From Heterohyrax brucei (lineage: Eukaryota > Chordata > Mammalia > Hyracoidea > Procaviidae), in contig CM053148.1 of the NCBI GenBank assembly GCA_028571685.1, forward strand, positions 90,976,001 through 91,040,000: DNA of 64,000 nt, given 5' to 3'. The stretch's first letter is position 1. Each line of letters opens with the position of its first letter. Below the pieces are notes generated by a model. The model was not told where the DNA came from. It saw only the letters and a program-made list of their open reading frames with translations, and made no database searches. The translations under genes and the position numbers were made by a program. Shown here one piece after another: positions 54,786 through 64,000 of the stretch.

Positions 54786-55689
54786 GATGGCATCACTGTG
54801 CTATCATATATCCACAGATGAACTAAAGGTGGCTTAAGTAATTTAACTCTCCCATTAGTACTCCAAGTCCAGGACTTGTAATTTGAAGTTTTTGGAGTCT
54901 GTGAGGCAAATGGACTAGCAAACTCCTGTGTGTGAGTTTTTGGCATAAATTGCTCCAGATGAAGCCCAAAGTTATCCAGCACCAGAGAGACAACTCCTGC
55001 CTGTCTACTAAGCACTTACAGAAACAGAAATTCCCCCCAATGACCTTATAGACTGAGATTCCTGTTGTGCCCAAAGTAATGGAACTTCCCTGTAAAGCTG
55101 GATTGGCAGCAGAAGCTTCAGTGTAGCCCAGCTAACTGCAGTGTTACCACCATAGGAGGAAATAGCCACACGCATGTACTTCCACTGTTAACTTGCACAA
55201 ATCCCCCCAAATGCCTCTGCCTTTTTCTCAGTGGGAATTAGACTGAGGATGTAGTAGTTTCAAAGCAATAAAAAACCAATGACACTTCTTTATCAAAGGA
55301 GTGAGCACAAGTATAAAAGAATTAGACAGTAAGAAGCTGCAGTTTATTGCCCCTCTTTGGAGACTCTGATTTCCATGAATGGGGGATAAACTGAAGCAGT
55401 CACTAGGTTATTCTACATGCAATATTCTTAGCAATAGCATACGCCTGTGATAACATTTTGCTGGAGTTTATATTCTTACCGACTCCTAGTCAGTAGCTGA
55501 TGGGCTAAATACTGGGTTGTCATTTCAGCACAATCAGGATTAGAAAGTTATAAGCCTGAGACATTAGGGATAAAGAGATACGGAGAGATATTGCCATACC
55601 GGATCCCACTCTTGTTTGGGTGCACCTACACACCTCGACGGCACTTGGCTTGGCACACACCTCAGTGTCCATTAAACAAGACACGAAGG
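54786..55689. other. Anonymous interval
   Basis: No gene or classified repeat recognised. Minus frames at 54698-55015 and 54823-55074 overlap the LTR end and have no domain. Confidence 0.4.
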
Positions 55690-55860
55690 GACACATTTGG
55701 GACAGTGACTAAGCGCTTAGCAGCTAACCGAAAGATTCACGGTTCCAACTCAGCGGCTGCTCTGCTGGACAGAAACGTGACAGTCTACTTCTGTCAAGAC
55801 ATACAGCCTTAGAAGTCCTATGGGGTAGCTCTACTCTGTCCACAGTAGGACACCAAACCT
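55690..55860 (+). mobile_element. AfroSINE long-form variant, plus strand
   Basis: GACAGTGACTAAGCGCTTAG head, AGCTAACCGAAAGATTCACG, CAGTCTACTTCTGTCAAGAC middle, GGGGTAGCTCTACTCTGTCC body. The tail has decayed. Confidence 0.8.
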
Positions 55861-55906
55861 GAGAAGTAAAGCAGACCACCAAAGCTTGTGTCTTGCTTAA
55901 GATCCC

Positions 55907-56644
55907 GTATCAGCTGGGCTGGGCCGTGATTGTGTGTTGGGGCAGTTGTGTAATTTTGTGACCACCTCCACGGTACAGACAGGGGTCAGGGTATAGGACA
56001 GTTCGGCCCGTCAGCCTTTATCTCTCTGCCTTACACTGCCTGCTTCCCTTCTGCTCACCTCATCAAGTTCTCGGCTTGGTGGGTATCCAGCTGCTGGGCT
56101 CTCCTGTTCTCTGACATCTGGTTCCTTTAACTTGAACTAGCAGTCTGACCTGTCAATCTTGGGTTTCATTGAGTTTTGCAGCCTGGGACTAAGAGTCCTG
56201 AGCCAGACTTGACCTGCCGATCGATCTGGGGGTGTGAATCGGGAGAAACTGCTCAGTCTTGCCCACCATCGTGGGGTTCCTTGACCTCAAAGTCTGTGAT
56301 TGGGGGCCCTGCTCTTTGATCTGTGACCTTGGATTTGTCAGCTTCTATGGCTGCCTGGAGCTTGTACCCCAATCCAGGACCTGGATCAACCTCTACAACT
56401 GCGTGAGGTATTTCCTTGATATAAATTTCTTTCTGGACTCCCTGGTTGCTCAGTGGTTAGGTGCTAGGTCTATTAACCAAAAGGTCAGCAGTTCAAATCC
56501 TCCTTGGAAATTCTAGGAGGCAGTTCTGCTGTGGCTCGTAGGGTCACTGTGAGCTGGATTGACTCCACTGCAGTGGGTTTGGTTTATGTGCGTTTATTAT
56601 ACGTCTTACTGGTTTTGCTTCTCTAGAGAACCCAGCCTGAGACA
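55907..56644 (+). mobile_element. Second LTR family, copy 1, split by an AfroSINE
   Basis: Starts near ATCAGCTGGGCTGGGCCGTG and ends GAACCCAGCCTGAGACA. It shares the opening GGCTGG-CC-TGATT, a repeated GACCTGCCGATC-like word in the middle, and the ending with 61947-62477. The SINE at 56436-56590 lies between TTGATATAAATTTC and the final part. Confidence 0.78.
56436..56590 (+). mobile_element. AfroSINE inside the second LTR family
   Basis: GGACTCCCTGGTTGCTCAGT head, TCTATTAACCAAAAGGTCAG, TCGTAGGGTCACTGTGAGCT body, GCAGTGGGTTTGGTTTATG end. Confidence 0.88.
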
Positions 56645-57114
56645 GCCTGTAAGCCCCCAGACAGAGGGACAGTGCCCCAAATTTTGGGACAAGCCACCTT
56701 ACTCTTCATATAAGGGGGCACCCGGTAGGTCAGAGTATTTGGACATCACGTTAAAAAAAAAAAAGAAAAGAAAGTTTTAATAAATAAAGGACTTGATCAA
56801 GCAGAGAGACATTTCTACAGTGCCATTAAGGGTTTGTATCACTTGTTGAAAATCTAGCCACAGGTTTACCACATGAAAGAAGAAAGTGGCCAGGGAGAAA
56901 GTATTTTCCTTCTTTACCTTTTCCTGTGAAATTTATTGTATTATGAATTTTTCATAGATACTGATTTTATTTAATTTTTCTTTATGTTTCTTTATGTGCA
57001 GCAATTTCAGATACATAGGAAACTATGTCTTGAATAAATAGATGTTGAGATTTTCAGGACGCTAATTGTTTAGAAAGTATAATCCAAAAAGATAAAAACA
57101 GACTTTTTCCTCTG
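56645..57114. other. Anonymous interval
   Basis: No gene or classified repeat recognised. Confidence 0.4.
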
Positions 57115-57250
57115 TGTATTAGTTCTCAAATTTCAGTATGCCTACAATTCCTGGGGGATTTTTAAAAATGAAACTTCACCTAGATTCCATCTGAAACCAG
57201 CTGACCCTGAACCTCTTAATAAGATTCTTGTAAACTGAGGAAGTGGCCCC
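57115..57250 (+). mobile_element. Ancient hAT-Charlie fragment (MER5/MER20-like)
   Basis: TTAGTTCTCAAATTTCAGTA, ATTCCTGGGGGATTTTTAAA and CTTAATAAGATTCTTGTAAA follow the order of these old eutherian elements. The subfamily is not settled. Confidence 0.5.
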
Positions 57251-58301
57251 CCAAACTCATGTTTTGCAATAGACCCTGTACTGGATGATACCTGGCTAAT
57301 TTTCAGTGAAACACAATGAGGAGAATGAAGCACATTTCTAGTGTAATTAAGGAAAAAAAAATCACAGGAAGTTATTAATCTCTTTTCGTAAGCAGAACAG
57401 TAGCAAGTCGTGTAATGACTGGATCTGTAAGAATATCGTATGTACCTGATGACATAATTGTAATTGAAATACGTGCTTGAAATTTTTCAGTTAAAAACAC
57501 AGGTTCAGATTTAGTTTTGCGAGAATCTAAATAGTATGAAAGGTAATGATTCTCAAAGGCTCAACCATGATTAAAACTAATTTATGTTTTCTTTTGGGAT
57601 ATTTTAGACCAGTGAATAGAAACCTAAAAAAATAACACTGATCAATTACTGTAAGGGACAAAAAGAGGAGACTCTTTCTTTTTTTAATTGTAATGTGCAC
57701 AGTATCCATTGATGTTCATGGAAATTACCAATAGTCTATCACATAACTGAATTTTATTATATATTTTATCTTAAGCCTCCACTTTGATTTTTATGGCAAG
57801 TGAATGTTTCTAAAAGCAAATAATGTCATTCAATTTATATTAAAGAATAAGGAAAACTTGACTGTTCACAACACCAAAGTAGTTTTCTAGAAACAAATAA
57901 TGTTTTTTTTTATTTATCTAAATAATAATTGTTGTTTTGATAAGTCACATTTTAAAATGTTTTCAACAGCTCCCATTATTTAAACTATTAATTTTCTGTT
58001 CACTACTGAGTTTTTGAAATTTTTCTTTCACACACACAGTTTCTCTTTCTTACTTTATGTCTGTCTCTCTCTCTCTCTTAAAAAAATAGTTTCTGGAACA
58101 AAAACACTCCCTTGGCCAAAGTTGGAAAGAGTTTCTACATACATGTTAATGAACTAAACTTGCAGGCTCCAAATTAAGAAATTTCACATTAGCCACATGA
58201 AAATGCAATAAGCAGTAACATAGTGAGATCAAAAACCAGTTTAGGTAATTATTTTTTTAAAAAGAAAAGCAAACAAAAAAACAGACTCAGCACATCAAAA
58301 G
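57251..58301. other. Anonymous AT-rich interval
   Basis: No gene or classified repeat recognised, apart from a short (TC)n run near 58060-58078. Confidence 0.4.
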
Positions 58302-58605
58302 TGTCATGGATTGAATTGCCCCTCCCTCCACCAAAAAAAGAAAAAAATTGTGTATCAGTTTGGCTGGGCCGTGATTCCCTGTACTGTGTAGTTTTCCTGT
58401 ATGTTGAAACTCCTGCCTCATGACGTTAATAAAGGAGAATGGGTAGCAGCTAGGTTGCTGAGGAAGGACTCAATCTATAAGACTATAGTATATTTTGAGG
58501 CGATCTCTTGGGATATAAAGGAAAGGGAAGCAAGCAAAGAGTTGGGACTTTATAATACCAGGAAAAAATCATGGGGAGCAGAATGTCCTTTAGACTCTGT
58601 CCTAC
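58302..58605 (+). mobile_element. MaLR-like LTR, 5' part only
   Basis: TGTCATGGATTGAATTGCCC start and GGGATATAAAGGAAAGGGAA later. It stops where an RTE begins and does not resume after it. Confidence 0.8.
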
Positions 58606-58985
58606 ACATGTGAAGGCTGAATAATAAGTCAAGAAGACCAAAGAAGAACTGACAACTTCGAGTTGTGCTGAGGAATAATACTGAATACACCATGTGTTGT
58701 TAAAAGAAGGAACAAATCCGTCTTGGAAGAAATACAACCAGAATACTCTTTAGAAGCAAAGAAGCCAAAACTAAGTCCCACATTCTTTGGGCATGTCATT
58801 GGAAGGAATCAGTCCCTGGAGAAAGACTCAATAGAGTAGAGGGTTGGTGAAAAAGAGGCAGATCTTATGAGATGAATTGTCCCAGAGGCTACAACCACTG
58901 GCCGAAGCATAACAACAATTGTGAGGATTGTGCAAGATTGGGGAGAGTTTTGTTTTGTTGTACGTAGGCCACCGTGAATCTGAAT
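58606..58985 (+). mobile_element. RTE/BovB-clade LINE 3' end, plus strand
   Basis: ATGTGAAGGCTGAATAATAA, AAGAAATACAACCAGAATAC, GGAATCAGTCCCTGGAGAAA and GGGAGAGTTTTGTTTTGTTG, in RTE order. The 5' side is truncated, as usual for these LINEs. Confidence 0.87.
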
Positions 58986-59177
58986 GTACTGTACAACACA
59001 CCCTGTAGCAACAGTAAATGGGGTTACACATGGGTTCTCTTTTGCTTCTGGTTTCCTTCTTCCATTAAGGGTGTCATATTCCTGTCCACTGTAGTATACA
59101 GTTTTGGTTTGTTCATTTTCACTACTTTAAGTAATCCAATGTTGGAAGCAGTATTTTACACAGTTTATCTGCTGTAT

Positions 59178-59345
59178 GGAGCCCTAGTGGCACAGTAGTT
59201 AAGAGTTTGTCTGCTGACCCAAAGGTCGGCAGCTGGAATGCACCAGCCGCTCCTTGGAAACCTTATGGGGCAGTTCTTCTATGTCCTGTAGGATTGCTGT
59301 TAGTTGGAATTGACTCCACTCTACTGGGCTTGGTTTTTTGTTTTT
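59178..59345 (+). mobile_element. AfroSINE, plus strand
   Basis: GGAGCCCTAGTGGCACAGTA head, GACCCAAAGGTCGGCAGCTG, CTCCTTGGAAACCTTATGGG body, TTGACTCCACTCTACTGGGC tail followed by a T-rich run. Confidence 0.92.
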
Positions 59346-59359
59346 TTTTTTTAATCCAT

Positions 59360-61095
59360 TTTGCTGTTCATGGAAATTAATTTTTAATCTTTATTGTAAG
59401 TAGTGCCCATTTTGTTTATGTTTTCATGCATGTTTCTGTTGAACATATCCAAGAGTAAAATCGTGGAGTCATGGCCTGCCTCTGCTCACATTTTGTTATT
59501 GATGCCAGTGAAGCTTCCAAAGTGTGTGTACTAATTTACACTCCTACGGGCAGGTGTATCAGATTCAGTTACTGTACACCCACAACAGTCAGTAGTGTCA
59601 ATATTTTAATATATAGATATTCTGGAAGATAGGCTGTGATATCACATTATGGTTATAATTTGATTTTCTCTGGAAATGAATATACATCGTGCTTATTCAT
59701 GTATTTGTGGTATACTTGCTTATTCACATATTGGTGATATATTGTTTGGTGAAGTGCCTATTCGAGGTTTTTGCCTCTCTTTTTTAGTTGACTTGCATTT
59801 CTGTTTCTTATTGTTTAGAGAATGTCTCTCTATAATCTGGGGGCTAGTTTTCTGATAGCTGAAGAATGGCAAATGTAGTCCACCACTCTTTGTCATGCTG
59901 TGATAGCTTTGATTAATAAAATTTCCTAATTTAAATGTTATACAGTCTCATTATGATTTACACTGTCTTCTTTCCTCCAGAAATGTTACCTTATTTAAAG
60001 TTTATGAACTTTTTCTCCTAAATTATCTGCTGCAAGCAATATAATTTCATACTGCAATTTTAAGTCTATCCTTTACCAGGAATGGACTTTTGTGTCTCGT
60101 ACAGATCAGGGTTAAGAGTTTTTTTATTTTGCGTGTTACTGTTTCTGTTCCTTGATAAAAAAGGAACCAGACTCATTTGTTCATCTGTAGTACCCTTTTT
60201 GTCATAATTGAAGGGTCCATGTGAGTCAGTGCAAGATTGCTTTGGGATTATTTGATTCTATTAAATTACTTTTCCAATCATTGTGTTCAAATAGTGCTGT
60301 CTTAATTAACCAAGGTGGTTTTCAATTAGTATAAGTTTATATTAAGTCATAGCATCTTGAGTCCTGCAGCTTTAGCTGTTCTTATCTCTTTGTACTTGCA
60401 CATCAGTTTTTTAATCAGTTTATACGTTTTCCCACACTCATACACTCAAATATTTCTGGGATTGTGGCCAGGGTTGTAATAAGTCCACTTACAGATTTGG
60501 CTAGAAACAATATTTTAAAATATTGAGTATACCATTTCATAAAAGTAGTATATTGAAGTATTTAATATTTTTTCATTGCTCAGTGATTTTTTAAAATTTT
60601 TTCTAAAGAAATCTTCTGAATTATTTATTAAAATGATCACTTTTGGTTATTGCTGTTAGCAATAGTAAATTGTAATTTTATTACTTTTTATTGTAAATAT
60701 ATGGAAAAATTAGTATTTTAAGTTGATCATGGCTCCAAAGAATTTACTCAATGATGTCATTAGTTATAATAATTTGTTGATCATGAATCCAAAGACTTCA
60801 CTAAATGATGTTACTATAAGTAGTAAATTTATTTAATTTTATTGCTGATATATGAAAAAGTTAATGTTTAAAATTAATCACGAATGCAATTATTTAATTA
60901 ATTTGTTAGTCATGGACTTTTCTTTTTCTTAACCCCAGGAGTAGCATTTTTATTACTTTTCCATAATATATTTGCTCTATTCTTTTTTGTTGATACCCTT
61001 TACTGCACACACAAAATATTGACTTGTAATCTTTTTATTTGAAAATTGTTTTTCTTAGAGATGGGCATTGAATTGTATCAAAAAATTTTTTTGCA
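59360..61095 (-). mobile_element. Long L1 ORF2 remnant, minus strand
   Basis: Reversed ORF2 wording in order: CCAAGAGTAAAATCGTGGAG, TAATTTACACTCCTACGGGC, GGATTGGATT-like decay, AATTGAAGGGTCCATGTGAG, TTTGGGATTATTTGATTCTA and finally GGGCATTGAATTGTATCAAA with TTTTTGCATCTATTGAGAAT. Between 60667 and 60900 a local duplication is inserted. Frames are broken. Confidence 0.72.
60667..60895. repeat. Degenerate local duplication, about 55-bp and 155-bp periods
   Basis: GTTGATCATGGCTCCAAAGA and GTTGATCATGAATCCAAAGA lie about 55 bases apart. ATATATGGAAAAATTAGT and ATATATGAAAAAGTTAAT lie about 155 bases apart. Mutated but clearly related. Confidence 0.65.
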
Positions 61096-61946
61096 TCTAT
61101 TGAGAATATTGAAAATAAAACAAATTACTGACACATGCAGAAACGAGGATGACTTCATAATAAGATTAATTCAGGATATATATCCTGACATATTTACAGG
61201 AAAGCATATTCTATCTAAAAGTTACTCTGAAATGCAAAAAATAAACTCAGTTAAATTAATGGATGTCCAGCAAGATGAATAAATAGATATCTAATAAGTA
61301 CAATAAAATGTTATGTTGCATAATCTTATGTAGAGTTATTTCAACTTTGCTATTTGCTGTATTTTTCATAATAAAATGTTGGGAAAAGTTATTGCCATTT
61401 ACAGTTTCAGATTCGTATCACTGGCTCTCTAAGTACTTTTCTGCTATCACAGCTTTAACTTCTTTTCTAATTAATTTTTCTTCCTAATTTCATTCCCTTT
61501 ATGTCTACCTCTCAAATTTTAACTTTAAAAAAAACTTTAATGGAGTCCTCTTCAAATTCATTATTACCGTAATTATTTCCACACTTTCCCTGTTGTTTAC
61601 TTCCTTGTTGCATTAGATCTTTGTAACAGATCGCCTCTTGTCATCAACCTTGTCACAAATATGATGCTTTCCCTCTGCTGAATTTAGATCAGCATAATGA
61701 ATATCTTCTTCACAGCTCTTTCAACTTTGAAATGTACCAGATGAAACTATACAAGATTAGATCCACTGGTAGGGTTTGATTCACGTTTTTAGGTAAGATG
61801 TTTATACTGTCAGAAAAATCTGTTTATCCATGTTTAATTTCCATCCTTTGTCTTTCCTAGGCAGTATTTTTTTTTTTTTAAATAAACTGATTTCCACTTC
61901 CTGAAGCTATATAACAAAAGCATCTCCTGCAGTGGTTAAAGTTGTG
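61096..61946. other. Anonymous AT-rich interval
   Basis: No gene recognised. The frame 61046-61282 begins in the L1 remnant and has no domain. Confidence 0.4.
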
Positions 61947-62477
61947 TGTCAACTTGGCTGGACCATGATTCTCAGGAGTTTGGCAGTTATGACACAGTTT
62001 GGCAGTAATATGATGATGTAATCACCTCTATTATGAGCTGTAATGTAACACGATCACCTCTGTGATGGTATCTGCTGTGAGTGGCCAATCAGTTGAAACG
62101 GAATTTCCAGAGGGATGCGGCCTGAACCCCAAATAGGTAGACTGTCTGGTAATACTTTTAGCTTGTTTTTGCTCTGGATGCTGCAGCTGATTTCTCTTCT
62201 CTTCTGCAGTTCTTAGGACTGGAGCTGGCAAGCTTACCTGCCATCTTGCCTGCTGATCTTGGGGTCTGTTAGTCTTCATAGCCTACCTGACCTGTTGGTC
62301 TTGGGTTCACTGGCCCTAGTGGCTATGTAAATCAATAGAGATCTGTAGCCTGACCCAGGGACTTGGGGCATTTCAACCTTTACAACTACATGAGCCATTC
62401 CCTTGATATAAATTGCTTTGTATAGATATATATATGCTTTACCGATTTTGATTCTGTGGAGAACTCGGCCTGAGACA
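61947..62477 (+). mobile_element. Second LTR family, copy 2
   Basis: TGTCAACTTGGCTGGACCAT start, CGGCCTGAGACA end, about 531 bp, uninterrupted. Inside are CAATCAGTTGAAACGGAATT and GACCTGTTGGTCTTGGGTTC. The flanking five-base words do not match, so no duplication is claimed. Confidence 0.8.
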
Positions 62478-62754
62478 TCTCCCACAGTTCATAAATAGTT
62501 CAATTTGTGCTAATCTGGTGATTGAAAATCAATAGATATTGACTGCATTCTTTAAAATCAAAGTTTACCACTGAACTTTCTCATTTGTTCTTTGAGCAAA
62601 GGTCTTGGTTTTTGTATTTGAGCTCATTACTCAAATCTTTCCTTCTCTCCCTTTTGTAGGACATTGTGCTGCCTTTATTATTTTTATTTTGTGTGCATTC
62701 AAAAATTAGCCTTTGCCTTTTTCTTTCCTTTGCTGAAAAACTTTGAAATACTAC

Positions 62755-62880
62755 CCTTAGAAAGCTAGGCACCAATGCCAGTGACTAGTCCACCCTTCAA
62801 AGCTATATTGGAACATTTTTTCTGGAATGGCCATGAGAGCTGTCAATGTATCACTCCCTTTATTTCTAAATGTTTTTCCT
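62755..62880. mobile_element. Mariner-type fragment
   Basis: GAAAGCTAGGCACCAATGCC, CTAGTCCACCCTTCAAAGC and TTTCTGGAATGGCCATGAGA match the left arm of the three foldback copies. The other arm is missing. Confidence 0.72.
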
Positions 62881-64000
62881 AAAATCATGAATGTATACTT
62901 CATCAAACCTAGTGGTTTATTTCTAGTCTGTATTCAATTTATGCCCTGGAACATTTGGCATTGTTGACAGTGGTTTCCTTTGAGAATCTTTTATTCTTAA
63001 ATCCCATTCTCATATTTTGAAATGTTTACCTGATATTCCTATATGAAGTGCCAAAAGTCATCACAAACTAGTAAACTCTAAAACCAAGCTTTCATTCTTA
63101 TAAAAAAAAATCATCTTTTTTACTTTCCCTGGCTTTCTAAGTGGAATTAACAGTTACTTAAGCCTCTAAACTAATTAATTTAAGATTGACACTGATCCGT
63201 ATTCCAGCTGTCATTTTTCATAGTAAGCTTTGATGATCCTACATCAGAAATACTTCTAGAATCACTTGTTGCTATTCTTAATCACTTCAGGTTATCTGTC
63301 TCTCAGATTTTGAGATTATTATTGACATTAAATCTTAAAATCTTATATCTATATATATCAGACTATAAATTTGTGGCACGCTTGTTTTCAAAAATTTGGC
63401 CATTAAGCATCTGATATTTTTATTTTATTGACATATGAATTATTTTTCAGTACTTCCCTTTATGACTATCAAGGGGGAAAAAGATCACACTAATATCTCT
63501 GTAAAATTACAAGAAAGAGATCATTTCTCTTTTTGTTTTTAAATCATGTTCTCTTTTGTAGTTATAATATCTGATATATAATTACATAAGTGGAGCACAA
63601 ACACTGGAAATCCCTGTAAACATAGTCCTGAATCATAAGAAATAAACAAAATGTAGACTAAGAAAATAGTTTTCACTGTAGTACTGTACGTTTACTTACT
63701 CCATAAGAAATATGTAAAATGAGGGGCAAGAAGAGCAGAAGGACCTGTGGATAGATGGGCATGCAAAACTGATTTGGATTGTACACTTTCACTTAATCAT
63801 AATTTTAAAAAATGTGTAAACGAAAATGCTATAGAAATATAAAAATCCCTCTATCCCTTGGAGATATAATTAGAACTTACTGCAATTCTAATAAAATGGG
63901 TACTGTATTTAGTTTGACATTTGTCTTAAGGGAAAAAGCCTTCCAGGAAGTATTGCTTCATTGCTTCTTGTGTAGTGTTTTTTAAATATGACCACTTAAA
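62881..64000. other. Anonymous AT-rich interval to the end of the window
   Basis: No gene, RNA or classified repeat recognised in the last 1.1 kb. Confidence 0.4.

Noticed and set aside
58302..58985. A compound element joining an LTR to an RTE tail
   Set aside because: The LTR is simply cut off where an independent 5'-truncated RTE begins. The same junction is not seen elsewhere in the window.
1..64000. A previously undescribed operon-like or defence system
   Set aside because: No clustered genes, conserved domains or promoter and terminator layout were found. The window is explained mainly by eukaryotic retrotransposons.

Overview
This window is mammalian nuclear DNA, almost certainly from an afrotherian and most likely an elephant or close relative. 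The evidence is its repeats: about thirty copies of an AfroSINE-type tRNA-derived SINE, an RTE/BovB-clade LINE whose 3' tail resembles the AfroSINE tail, L1 copies with a distinctive 3' UTR, and MaLR-type LTRs. The base composition is AT-rich. No bacterial or phage-style gene layout is present. I found no intact protein-coding gene, tRNA, rRNA or CRISPR array. All open frames are shorter than 150 codons, and most of the longer ones lie inside recognisable repeats.

Layout. 0-9 kb: a foldback mariner derivative, a GC-richer anonymous block, a 5'-truncated minus-strand L1 with target-site duplications and a SINE inside it, two SINEs, a minus-strand RTE and an MaLR-like solo LTR with a perfect 5-bp duplication. 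9.2-11.7 kb: a minus-strand stretch that looks like a decayed transcript (3' UTR plus broken frames), then an L1 fragment. 12.9-15.5 kb: a small ERVL-like provirus remnant (LTR, primer-binding site, short interior, LTR) and a young-looking gammaretrovirus-like solo LTR. 19-26 kb: an interrupted RTE, a second mariner, several MaLR-like LTRs (one inserted in a SINE), and an MaLR element that keeps its 5' LTR and interior. 27-31 kb: an old L1, a third mariner, SINEs and an RTE tail. 31.6-35 kb: three MaLR-like LTRs, one nested in an older LTR. 35.3-37.6 kb: an RTE split by an L1. 41.3-44.3 kb: stacked minus-strand L1 3' ends, one nested in another. 44.3-51.8 kb: mostly anonymous AT-rich DNA. 52-56.7 kb: a dense SINE and LTR cluster. 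58.3-62.5 kb: a truncated LTR, an RTE, a SINE, a long minus-strand L1 and a second LTR family. The last 1.1 kb holds no recognised feature.

The window reads as an intergenic or intronic region built by layered retrotransposition. The useful signal is the order of nesting. No undescribed biological system is evident. The items that repeats do not explain are a 235-bp segment occurring twice, two gene-like minus-strand stretches, and several small tandem arrays. All repeat names come from remembered family features, without a database search, and boundaries are accurate to roughly 10-20 bases unless a duplication fixes them.
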